Source: Neisseria sp. MVDL19-042950
GTDB lineage: Bacteria > Pseudomonadota > Gammaproteobacteria > Burkholderiales > Neisseriaceae
Direction of reading: 5' to 3'
DNA length: 64,000 bases
Assembly: GCF_030504625.1 (NCBI RefSeq)
Contig: NZ_JAUKWH010000002.1
Location: 267,262 to 331,261 of the forward strand
The notes under the pieces were generated by a model, which worked only from the letters and a program-made list of their open reading frames with translations, was not told where the DNA came from and did not search any database. The position numbers and the translations under genes were made by a program. Positions 46,529-54,741 of this stretch are shown one piece after another (position 1 is the first letter of the stretch; the number at the start of each line of letters is the position of its first letter).

Positions 46529-46663
46529 ATGAAAAAAATCGTATTGGCCGCTTTAACTGCCCTGACTTTGCTTTCAGCCTGCAACACCGTATCAGGCTTC
46601 GGTAAAGACGTATCAAAAGCCGGCGACAAACTGGAACAAAGTGCAGACCGCCACGCACACTAA
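46529..46663 (+). CDS. Entericidin-like small lipoprotein
   Basis: 44 residues encoded from ATG 46529 with a strong SD (AAGGAG) nine bases upstream. The N-terminus MKKIVLAALTALTLLSAC is a lipoprotein signal with the cysteine at residue 18. The mature part NTVSGFGKDVSKAGDKLEQS fits EcnA/EcnB entericidins (N-T-x-x-G-x-G-x-D-x-x-x-x-G). Entericidin B in E. coli is a bacteriolytic lipoprotein under stress control. It has its own terminator and lies between leuC and leuD. The function here is unknown. Confidence 0.85.
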   Translation: MKKIVLAALTALTLLSACNTVSGFGKDVSKAGDKLEQSADRHAH

Positions 46664-46671
46664 ATAGTGAA

Positions 46672-46703
46672 GCACGCCCCCGCACGCTATCGGGGGCGTT
46701 TTT
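46672..46703 (+). terminator. GC-rich intrinsic terminator after the entericidin-like gene
   Basis: A 9-bp all-GC-rich stem (46674-46682 with 46691-46699) followed by five T, nine bases after the stop. Confidence 0.85.
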
Positions 46704-46726
46704 AAACCGCCCCGAAAGTACATACA

Positions 46727-47368
46727 ATGAAAGCATTTACACAAATCACCGCACTGGTTGCCCCGCTCGACCGCTCCAATGTGGATACCGACGCGATTAT
46801 TCCCAAACAATTCTTAAAATCCATCAAACGCTCGGGGTTCGGCCCCAACTGTTTCGACGAATGGCGTTATCTCGACCACGGCGAACCGGGTATGGACAAC
46901 AGCAAACGCCCTATCAACCCTGATTTTTCACTCAACCGGCCCCGCTACCAAGGCGCGCAAATTCTGCTGACCCGCAAAAACTTCGGCTGCGGCTCATCGC
47001 GCGAGCATGCTCCGTGGGCTTTGGACGACTACGGTTTCCGAGCCGTTATCGCCCCTTCTTTCGCCGATATTTTCTTCAACAACTGCTATAAAAACGGTTT
47101 GCTGCCGATTGTGTTGAGCGAAGAAACCGTGGACAAACTATTTAAGGAAACCGAGGCCAACGAAGGCTACAAACTCTCGATTGATTTGGAAAAACAAACC
47201 GTTACCACGCCAAGCGGCGAATCTTTCGGCTTTGACATCACCGAACACCGCAAACACTGCCTGCTCAACGGCTTGGACGAAATCGGTTTGACCCTGCAAC
47301 ACGCCGATGAAATCAAAGCATTTGAAGCCAAGCGCAAACAAGCGCAGCCGTGGTTGTTTAATGCCTGA
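46727..47368 (+). CDS. leuD: 3-isopropylmalate dehydratase small subunit
   Basis: 213 residues. [22 protein letters not shown] and [16 protein letters not shown] are the LeuD hallmarks. It pairs with LeuC. Its gene is about 330 bases from leuC, with the entericidin-like gene between them. Confidence 0.96.
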   Translation: MKAFTQITALVAPLDRSNVDTDAIIPKQFLKSIKRSGFGPNCFDEWRYLDHGEPGMDNSKRPINPDFSLNRPRYQGAQILLTRKNFGCGSSREHAPWALDDYGFRAVIAPSFADIFFNNCYKNGLLPIVLSEETVDKLFKETEANEGYKLSIDLEKQTVTTPSGESFGFDITEHRKHCLLNGLDEIGLTLQHADEIKAFEAKRKQAQPWLFNA

Positions 47369-47398
47369 TTAAACGTGTCAGGCCGTCTGAAAAATAAA

Positions 47399-47449
47399 AC
47401 CGCACCCCGAAAGTCGGATTTCCAACCACTTTCGGGGTGCGTTTTTTTA
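47399..47449. terminator. Bidirectional GC-rich terminator between leuD and argB
   Basis: A 14-bp perfect stem (47401-47414 with 47428-47441), 13-base loop and T-runs on both strands. It does not use the DUS, although a DUS lies just to its left. Confidence 0.85.
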
Positions 47450-47514
47450 TGGCCGCCGTACGCCGACGTTCAGGCGGTACGGCCATCAAATTAGATGTTT
47501 GGCAGGCCGCGGCT

Positions 47515-48486
<972 letters not shown>

Positions 48487-48570
48487 TCATGTTAAAACAT
48501 CGGTTGGCCAAATACAATCGAACAGGCCGTCTGAACACCGCTTTTCACACCGATGCGGCTTTCAGACGGC

Positions 48571-48632
48571 CTTTTATAACAAAATCATCTTAAATTAAAA
48601 CCAACCATTCTTTCCCTTTTTCAGACGGCCTC
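48571..48632 (+). repeat. 62-bp direct repeat, copy 1, upstream of cysD
   Basis: Identical to 49691-49752 at 59 of 62 positions. It consists of an AT-rich core (TAACAAAAT and AATTAAAACCAACC) and CCATTCTTTCCC, ending with an inverted DUS. It lies 42 bases before the cysD start. Confidence 0.9.
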
Positions 48633-48674
48633 ATTAAAGTAAAGCGCATCGAGGCCATCTGAAAAGAACACATC

Positions 48675-49589
48675 ATGTCTATCCAAAACCACCACCTCAA
48701 CTGGCTTGAAGCCGAATCCGTCTACATCATCCGCGAAGTGATTGCCGAAGCGAAAAACCCCGCGCTGCTGTTTTCCGGCGGCAAAGATTCCGTGGTGCTG
48801 CTCGCACTGGCCGTAAAAGCCTTCCAAATCGAAGGCCGGCCGCTCAAGCTGCCGTTCAAACTGCTGCACGTCGACACCGGCCACAACTACCCCGAAGTGA
48901 TTGCGTTCCGCGACCAAACCGTCGCCCGCACCGGCGTGGAGTTGGTGGTAGGCAGCGTGGAAGATTCCATTAAACGCGGCACGGTGGTTTTGCGCCGCGA
49001 AAACGACTCGCGCAACGCCGCCCAAGCCGTTACCCTCGTCGAAACCATTGAAGAACAAGGTTTCGACGCGCTGATGGGCGGCGCACGGCGCGACGAAGAA
49101 AAAGCCCGCGCCAAAGAGCGCATTTTTTCCTTCCGCGACGAATTCGGCCAATGGGACCCGAAAAATCAACGCCCCGAACTCTGGAGCCTCTACAACACCC
49201 GCCTCTTCCCCGGCGAAAACATGCGCGTGTTCCCCATTTCCAACTGGACAGAACTCGACATCTGGCAATACATCGCCCGCGAAAACCTCGCCCTGCCGCC
49301 GATTTACTACGCCCACGAACGCGAAGTGGTAGAACGCAGCGGCCTGCTCGTGCCCGTTACCCCGCTCACACCCAAGCGCGACGGCGAAACCGCGCAAGTG
49401 CGTAGCGTGCGCTTCCGTACCGTCGGCGACATTTCCTGCACCTGCCCCGTAGCCAGCACCGCCGCCACACCGGAAGACATCATCGCCGAAACCGCCGCCG
49501 CCACGCTTTCCGAACGCAGCGCCACCCGCATGGACGACCGCGTTTCCGAAGCGGCCATGGAAGAGCGCAAAAAAGCAGGATATTTTTAA
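48675..49589 (+). CDS. cysD: Sulfate adenylyltransferase subunit 2
   Basis: 304 residues. The PP-loop SGGKDSVVLL is near residue 38; GGARRDEEKARAKERIFSFRD and the C-terminal CTCPVAS-x-AATPEDIIAE are typical CysD. It forms ATP sulfurylase with the GTPase subunit CysN, activating sulfate to adenosine phosphosulfate. No cysN gene follows; the sulfate permease genes do. A single, unpaired cysD in this location is unusual. Preceded by a degenerate DUS. Confidence 0.94.
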   Translation: MSIQNHHLNWLEAESVYIIREVIAEAKNPALLFSGGKDSVVLLALAVKAFQIEGRPLKLPFKLLHVDTGHNYPEVIAFRDQTVARTGVELVVGSVEDSIKRGTVVLRRENDSRNAAQAVTLVETIEEQGFDALMGGARRDEEKARAKERIFSFRDEFGQWDPKNQRPELWSLYNTRLFPGENMRVFPISNWTELDIWQYIARENLALPPIYYAHEREVVERSGLLVPVTPLTPKRDGETAQVRSVRFRTVGDISCTCPVASTAATPEDIIAETAAATLSERSATRMDDRVSEAAMEERKKAGYF

Positions 49590-49630
49590 GCAAGCCCGCC
49601 GTTATCTCCGGCGCTTCCGTGCCGTTCAAA

Positions 49631-49686
49631 AAGGCCGTCTGAAAGCGAGCTTTACGAGCTTCGCTAAAACTTTTCAGACGGCCTTT
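49631..49686 (+). repeat. DUS-bounded repeat, copy A
   Basis: About 56 bases with a DUS at each end in inverted orientation. The inner part begins AAAGCGAGC and ends TTCGCTAAAAC. A copy in inverted orientation is at 50632-50686. It follows cysD and likely acts as its terminator. Confidence 0.85.
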
Positions 49687-49690
49687 TCTT

Positions 49691-49752
49691 CTTTTATAAC
49701 AAAATTATCTTTAATTAAAACCAACCATTCTTTCCCTTTTTCAAACGGCCTC
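49691..49752 (+). repeat. 62-bp direct repeat, copy 2, upstream of cysT
   Basis: Same element as at 48571-48632 with three differences, one of which changes the terminal DUS (TTCAAACGGCC). It lies 38 bases before the cysT start. Confidence 0.9.
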
Positions 49753-49790
49753 TATACAGTTGCATACAACGAATTTTAAGAGCCTCTGCC

Positions 49791-50627
49791 ATGTTATTAC
49801 TGAAAACCCCCAGCGTTTTACCCGGCTTCAAAATCAGCCTCGGCCTTACGGTGTTGTGCCTGTCGCTCTTGGTGGTGCTGCCGTTTACCATGATGGCGGT
49901 AAAAGCGGGCGAAATCGGCTGGACGGCGTTTTGGCAGACCATTTCCGAGCCGAACGTATTGGCGGCGGTGTGGCTCACGTTGCGGATGTCGTTCTATGCC
50001 ATGCTTACCAATATCGTGTTCGGCACTTTGGTGGCGTGGGTGCTGGTGCGCTATGAATTTCCCGGCAAAAGCATCGCCAATGCACTGGTGGATTTGCCGT
50101 TTGCGCTGCCGACGGCAGTAACCGGCATTGCGCTGGCCACGCTGTATGCGCCCAACGGCTGGATGGGGCGGTGGTTTGAACCGCTGGGCATCAAAATCGC
50201 GTTCACACCCATCGGCATTTGGATTGCGCTGGTGGTGGTGAGCCTGCCGTTTATCGTGCGGGCGGTGCAGCCGGTGTTGGAAGAATTATCGGGCGAATAC
50301 GAAGAAGCGGCGGCCACTTTGGGCGCAAACCGCTTCACCACCTTCCGCCGCGTGCTGCTGCCCGAAATCGCCCCCGCCCTGATCACCGGCGCGGGCATGA
50401 TGTTTGCGCGGGCAACGGGCGAATACGGCTCGGTGATTTTTATCGCGGGCAATATCCCGATGGTTTCCGAAATTCTGCCGCTGGTGATTACCGGCAAGCT
50501 GGAGCAGTTCGACGTGCAGGGCGCATCGGCCGTGGCTTTGTTTATGCTGATGATTTCGTTTGTGATTTTGTTTTTGCTGAACATCGGCCAATGGGCTTTG
50601 AGCAAACGGGCGGGCGCGAAAGTTTGA
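49791..50627 (+). CDS. cysT: Sulfate/thiosulfate ABC transporter permease CysT
   Basis: 278 residues with six transmembrane helices. The ABC permease EAA loop is EEAAATLGANRFTTFRRVLLPEIAP near residue 165. It forms the inner-membrane channel with CysW, powered by CysA. No periplasmic sulfate-binding protein gene (sbp/cysP) is in the window. First of the cysT-cysW-cysA set. Confidence 0.93.
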   Translation: MLLLKTPSVLPGFKISLGLTVLCLSLLVVLPFTMMAVKAGEIGWTAFWQTISEPNVLAAVWLTLRMSFYAMLTNIVFGTLVAWVLVRYEFPGKSIANALVDLPFALPTAVTGIALATLYAPNGWMGRWFEPLGIKIAFTPIGIWIALVVVSLPFIVRAVQPVLEELSGEYEEAAATLGANRFTTFRRVLLPEIAPALITGAGMMFARATGEYGSVIFIAGNIPMVSEILPLVITGKLEQFDVQGASAVALFMLMISFVILFLLNIGQWALSKRAGAKV

Positions 50628-50631
50628 GAGT

Positions 50632-50686
50632 TGAGGCCGTCTGAAAAGTTTTAGCGAAACCCGCACGGCTCGCTTTCAGACGGCCT
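50632..50686 (-). repeat. DUS-bounded repeat, copy B (inverted)
   Basis: The reverse complement of this stretch matches 49631-49686 at roughly 85 percent of positions, with the differences concentrated in the central loop. It lies between cysT and cysW. Confidence 0.85.
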
Positions 50687-50727
50687 CTAAAAGTAAACCG
50701 ATAAAAAAAGACCAAACCTAAAAAACC

Positions 50728-51588
50728 ATGAAAACCAATCCACCCAATCCCAACCTTACCGAACCGCGCTGGCTGCGGCTGACGCTGATTGCCGTTGCGC
50801 TGGCGTTTCTGCTGCTGATGCTGGTGGTGCCGCTGGCCGCCGTGTTTTACGAAGCCCTGAAAGGCGGATGGAATCTGTATCTGCAATCCATTACCGACCC
50901 CGAAGCGTGGTCTGCCATCAAGCTCACGCTGATTACCGCTGCGGTGGTGGTGCCGGTAAATGCCGTGCTGGGCGTGGCGATGGCTTGGCTGCTCACCCGC
51001 TTCGACTTCCGCGGCAAGCAGTTACTCACCACCCTGCTCGATTTGCCGTTTTCCGTGTCGCCCGTGGTGGCCGGTTTGATGTTTGTGCTGCTGTTCGGCG
51101 CGCACACCGCATTCGGCGGCTGGCTCGAAGCGCAAGGCATTCAGATTATTTTCGCCATTCCCGGCATTATTCTCGCCACGCTGTTCGTTACCTTTCCGTT
51201 TGTCGCCCGCGAACTGATTCCGCTGATGCAGGCACAGGGCGACAGCGAAGAACAGGCCGCCCTCATTCTCGGCGCAAACGGCTGGCAGATGTTTTGGCGC
51301 GTAACCCTGCCCAACATCAAATGGGCACTGCTCTACGGCATCATCCTCACCAACGCCCGCGCGATGGGCGAATTCGGCGCGGTGAGCGTGGTTTCGGGGC
51401 ACATCCGCGGCGAAACCAACACCATTCCGCTGCTGGTGGAAATTTTCTACAACGAATACAACTTCACCGGCGCATTCGCCCTCTCCGGCGTGTTGGCCCT
51501 GCTCGCACTGGCCACCCTCGCCCTGCAAAACATCATTACCCGCATTCAAGAACGCAAACTCGCCGCCGCCGAAAGGAACGCCGCATGA
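50728..51588 (+). CDS. cysW: Sulfate/thiosulfate ABC transporter permease CysW
   Basis: 286 residues with six transmembrane helices. The EAA-type loop is [59 protein letters not shown] is typical of CysW. It is the partner of CysT. Its stop overlaps the cysA start (ATGA). Confidence 0.93.
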   Translation: MKTNPPNPNLTEPRWLRLTLIAVALAFLLLMLVVPLAAVFYEALKGGWNLYLQSITDPEAWSAIKLTLITAAVVVPVNAVLGVAMAWLLTRFDFRGKQLLTTLLDLPFSVSPVVAGLMFVLLFGAHTAFGGWLEAQGIQIIFAIPGIILATLFVTFPFVARELIPLMQAQGDSEEQAALILGANGWQMFWRVTLPNIKWALLYGIILTNARAMGEFGAVSVVSGHIRGETNTIPLLVEIFYNEYNFTGAFALSGVLALLALATLALQNIITRIQERKLAAAERNAA

Positions 51589-52658
51589 GCATCACCATTC
51601 AAAAACTCAACAAACACTTCGGCTCATTCCACGCCCTCAAAAACATCAACCTCAACGTGCCCACCGGCAAACTCGTATCACTGCTCGGCCCGTCCGGCTG
51701 CGGCAAAACCACCCTGCTGCGCATCATCGCCGGCTTGGAAAACGCCGACGGCGGCAGCATTCTGTTTGACGGTCAAGACGTTACCCGCAAGCATGTGCGC
51801 GAGCGCAAAGTCGGCTTCGTATTCCAGCACTACGCCCTGTTCCGCCACATGAACGTGTTCGACAACATCGCCTTCGGCCTCACCGTATTGCCCAAATCCG
51901 AACGCCCGAGCAAAGAGCGCATCCGCGCCAAAGTGGAAGAATTACTGCAACTCGTGCAGCTTTCGCATCTGGCCAAAGCCTACCCACACCAACTTTCAGG
52001 CGGCCAACGCCAACGCATCGCCCTCGCCCGCGCATTAGCCGTCGAACCCAAGCTGCTGCTGCTCGACGAACCCTTCGGCGCACTCGACGCCAAAGTACGC
52101 AAAGAGCTGCGCAAATGGCTGCGCGACATCCATCACGAACTCGGCGTAACCAGCATCCTCGTTACCCACGACCAAGAAGAAGCCCTTGAAGTATCAGACG
52201 AAATCGTCGTGATGAACCACGGCCGAATCGAGCAGACCGGCACCGCGGAAAGCCTCTACCGCCAGCCCGAAAACGCCTTCGTAACCGAATTTCTCGGCGA
52301 AACCGACGCCTTCGAAGGCAGCATCGAAAAAGGCGAATGGCACTACAACGGCTTCAGACGGCCTCTCGACCTTTCCGGCGCATGGCAGGAACAAACCGCC
52401 ACCGCCTACGTGCGCCCGCACGAATGGACGGTTGCCGCTGCCGACGAAACGCCGATGCTCAACGGCCGCATCCACACCATCCGCTCCGCCGGCGCGCTCA
52501 CCCATCTGACCGTAGCGGAAAACAGCCGCGACATACACATCACCTTTGCCGACAGCGACGCCGTCCGCCTCGGGCTGGCGGTCGGACAGAATATCGCGCT
52601 GGTGCCGAAACAAATTTACGTATTTTCTCAAAATGAACTGATTGATTTTTCGATTTAG
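51585..52658 (+). CDS. cysA: Sulfate/thiosulfate ABC transporter ATP-binding protein CysA
   Basis: 357 residues from ATG 51585, overlapping the cysW stop; an open frame reaches much further upstream but overlaps cysW. Walker A is GPSGCGKTT, the signature LSGGQRQR, Walker [15 protein letters not shown], and the switch His in [13 protein letters not shown]-terminal regulatory (TOBE-like) domain follows from about residue 240. It drives sulfate import. One DUS is inside. Confidence 0.95.
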   Translation: MSITIQKLNKHFGSFHALKNINLNVPTGKLVSLLGPSGCGKTTLLRIIAGLENADGGSILFDGQDVTRKHVRERKVGFVFQHYALFRHMNVFDNIAFGLTVLPKSERPSKERIRAKVEELLQLVQLSHLAKAYPHQLSGGQRQRIALARALAVEPKLLLLDEPFGALDAKVRKELRKWLRDIHHELGVTSILVTHDQEEALEVSDEIVVMNHGRIEQTGTAESLYRQPENAFVTEFLGETDAFEGSIEKGEWHYNGFRRPLDLSGAWQEQTATAYVRPHEWTVAAADETPMLNGRIHTIRSAGALTHLTVAENSRDIHITFADSDAVRLGLAVGQNIALVPKQIYVFSQNELIDFSI

Positions 52659-52847
52659 GCATTTAAGTGCCGAGGGGAAATGTTGTAAGATTATTTTTCC
52701 GACACTCTAGGCAAACGGAATGTTTTTTACCCGGAGAGGCCGTCTGAAAAACGGCTTGCAGTCGGATTCACCTCAATGATTTACGTTGAAGAAATTCATC
52801 ATACGAATTTGATTTTATGTATTTTTTACTCAACAAGGAAGTGAGCT

Positions 52848-53258
52848 ATGAAATTTAAAACCATGCTTTTTATCGGTTTGACCGGCTTGGTATCTTCAGC
52901 ATTCGCCGCCGACAACTATCAATTGAGCACCCATATTTTGGATATCAACAAAGGCAAACCCGCGCCGCATGTCAGCGTGGAACTCTATAAATTGGGAGCC
53001 AACGGCCAATGGCGTGAAATTGCCGAAAACAAAACCGACGGCAACGGCCGGATCAAAAACTTTTTGCCGTTAAAACCCGGTACCGACAATAAAGGTATCT
53101 ATAAACTTAAATTCAAAACCAAAGAATATTTTGCCAAAGATAAAGTCGACAATTTCTACCCGTTTGTCGAAGTTTCTTTCGAGTTGAAAGACAACAACCA
53201 TTACCATGTGCCGATTACCCTGTCGCCGTTCGGTTATTCCACATACCGCGGCAACTAA
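52848..53258 (+). CDS. Periplasmic 5-hydroxyisourate hydrolase (transthyretin-like)
   Basis: 136 residues with an SD (AAGGAAG) and a signal peptide (residues 1-21, SSAFAAD). The HIUase pattern is STHILDINKGKPAPHVSVEL (active-site His), NGRIKNFL (Arg region) and HYHVPITLSPFGYSTYRGN (His and C-terminal signature). The last residue of the classical YRGS tetrapeptide is Asn. The enzyme hydrolyses 5-hydroxyisourate from uric acid oxidation. Export to the periplasm is known for some bacterial homologues. No other urate genes are adjacent. Confidence 0.88.
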   Translation: MKFKTMLFIGLTGLVSSAFAADNYQLSTHILDINKGKPAPHVSVELYKLGANGQWREIAENKTDGNGRIKNFLPLKPGTDNKGIYKLKFKTKEYFAKDKVDNFYPFVEVSFELKDNNHYHVPITLSPFGYSTYRGN

Positions 53259-53296
53259 CCGCCGGATGGAATGTAGAAAGGTCTTGGCCGTAAAAT

Positions 53297-53347
53297 AACC
53301 GCACCTTATAAAGCAGGGTATTCAAACCTGCTTTATAAGGTGCGGTT
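53297..53347. terminator. Long perfect hairpin after the HIUase gene
   Basis: A perfect 21-bp inverted repeat (53297-53317 with 53327-53347) with a 9-base loop, without DUS. It lies between the convergent HIUase and ubiE genes. Confidence 0.85.
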
Positions 53348-53415
53348 TCATATCGGTCGGTGCGTTCGAGAATACCGCTTTAAAAATCTTTCAGACGGCC
53401 TTTACCCGAAATTTT

Positions 53416-54153
53416 TTAAAACTTCACACCTTTGTGCAACGCCACGACACCGGCGGTCATGTTGTGATATTCGACGCTGTCGAAACCAGCATCCAACATC
53501 ATTTGCTTCAAAGTTTCCTGATCCGGATGCATGCGGATGGATTCGGCGAGATATTGGTAGCTGTCGGCATCTTTGGCGATCATCTTGCCCATCAGCGGCA
53601 GCAGTTTGAATGAATATAAATCATAAGCCGGAGCCAACGGTTTGAATACTTTTGAAAATTCCAACACCAACAATGTCCCGCCGGGTTTCAATACGCGGTG
53701 CATTTCTTTTAAGGCGGCATCTTTGTGCGTCATGTTGCGCAAACCGAAGGCAACGGAAACAAGATTGAAATAATTGTCCGGAAACGGCAGTTTTTCGGCA
53801 TCGGCCAGCGATACGGGCAGAATCAATCCTTCGTTCAGCAAGCGGTCGCGGCCTACCGTGAGCATGGATGAGTTGATATCGGTAAGCCATACTTCGCCCT
53901 CTTTGCCCACACGTTTCGCCCAGCCGCGCGACAAATCGCCCGTGCCGCCGGCAATATCGAGCACCTTGTCGCCTTTGCGCAAGCGTGCGGTGTTGATGGT
54001 GAAATGTTTCCACACCCGATGCAGGCCGCCCGACATAACGTCGTTCATGATGTCGTAGTTTTTGGCTACGGAATGAAAAACTTCGGCCACTTTGCCTGCT
54101 TTTTCGCTTTCATCGACGGTTTGATAGCCGAAATGGGTTTTGTTGTCGCTCAT
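53416..54153 (-). CDS. ubiE: Ubiquinone/menaquinone biosynthesis methyltransferase UbiE
   Basis: 245 residues. The SAM-binding motif is [11 protein letters not shown] near residue 65. [13 protein letters not shown] and [16 protein letters not shown] are UbiE hallmarks. It performs C-methylation in quinone synthesis at the inner membrane. It follows the DUF971 gene by 21 bases, as in many betaproteobacteria. Confidence 0.95.
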   Translation of the reverse strand: MSDNKTHFGYQTVDESEKAGKVAEVFHSVAKNYDIMNDVMSGGLHRVWKHFTINTARLRKGDKVLDIAGGTGDLSRGWAKRVGKEGEVWLTDINSSMLTVGRDRLLNEGLILPVSLADAEKLPFPDNYFNLVSVAFGLRNMTHKDAALKEMHRVLKPGGTLLVLEFSKVFKPLAPAYDLYSFKLLPLMGKMIAKDADSYQYLAESIRMHPDQETLKQMMLDAGFDSVEYHNMTAGVVALHKGVKF

Positions 54154-54174
54154 ACTTTGCTTTCCATGTAATCT

Positions 54175-54597
54175 TTAATGTTTTCCGCAACCGCCCGAAC
54201 CGCACGAACGCCCTGCCCTCTGTGCGTCGGCATCGTCAGCCGCGGGAATACGCGATGCGCCTGCGGCTTCGATTCTGCATAAATAATCCGCCCACATTGT
54301 ATCGTATCCGCGGACGAGTTGATACAGGTAATCCCAATCGTAAAGCCCGCTGTCGTGGCCGTCTGAAAAAACGATTTTGAGGGCATATTGCCCTACCGGT
54401 TCCAAGCCCGTAATGGTTACGTCCGCCTTGCCGGTTTGTAATACTTCTTGGCCGGGCGCGTGGCCGCGCACCTCCGCGCTAGGCGAATAAACGCGCAAAA
54501 ACTCGGCGGGCAGGCTTCGGGAAAGATCGTCGTATACCAAAGTCAAGGCGGTACGGCTGCTTTGCAGGCGGATTTCACGGGGAATTTTATATTTCAT
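54175..54597 (-). CDS. DUF971 (gamma-butyrobetaine hydroxylase-like N-terminal domain) protein
   Basis: 140 residues. The segment REIRLQSSRTALTLVYDD and PAEFLRVYSPSAEVRGH, and VTITGLEPVGQYALKIVFSDGHDSGLYDWDYLYQL, are characteristic of DUF971. A C-terminal tail is Cys- and Gly-rich (RSCGSGGCGKH) and may bind metal. Adjacent to ubiE on the same strand. Its role is unclear. Confidence 0.87.
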   Translation of the reverse strand: MKYKIPREIRLQSSRTALTLVYDDLSRSLPAEFLRVYSPSAEVRGHAPGQEVLQTGKADVTITGLEPVGQYALKIVFSDGHDSGLYDWDYLYQLVRGYDTMWADYLCRIEAAGASRIPAADDADAQRAGRSCGSGGCGKH

Positions 54598-54669
54598 GGC
54601 AATGCCTTTTTGCTTGGCCGGTAATGTGCGCAGGCACCCTCCGGCTCGGAACGGTATTTTAACAGCTTG

Positions 54670-54704
54670 AAAGGCCGTCTGAAAAAATGTTTCAGACGGC
54701 CTTT
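54670..54704 (-). terminator. Inverted-DUS terminator after the M16 protease gene
   Basis: A 15-bp stem (54670-54684 with 54690-54704) with A and T runs, 38 bases beyond the protease stop codon. Confidence 0.8.
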
Positions 54705-54741
54705 TTCATGTTGCCGTAGGGCCGTTTGAAAGCAGCCGCGG

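Noticed and set aside
50868..51584. Long open frame in line with cysA extending over cysW
   Set aside because: It is read in a different frame from cysW, which has clear transmembrane and EAA motifs; the frame is open because of GC-rich codon use. cysA starts at 51585 with normal family length.
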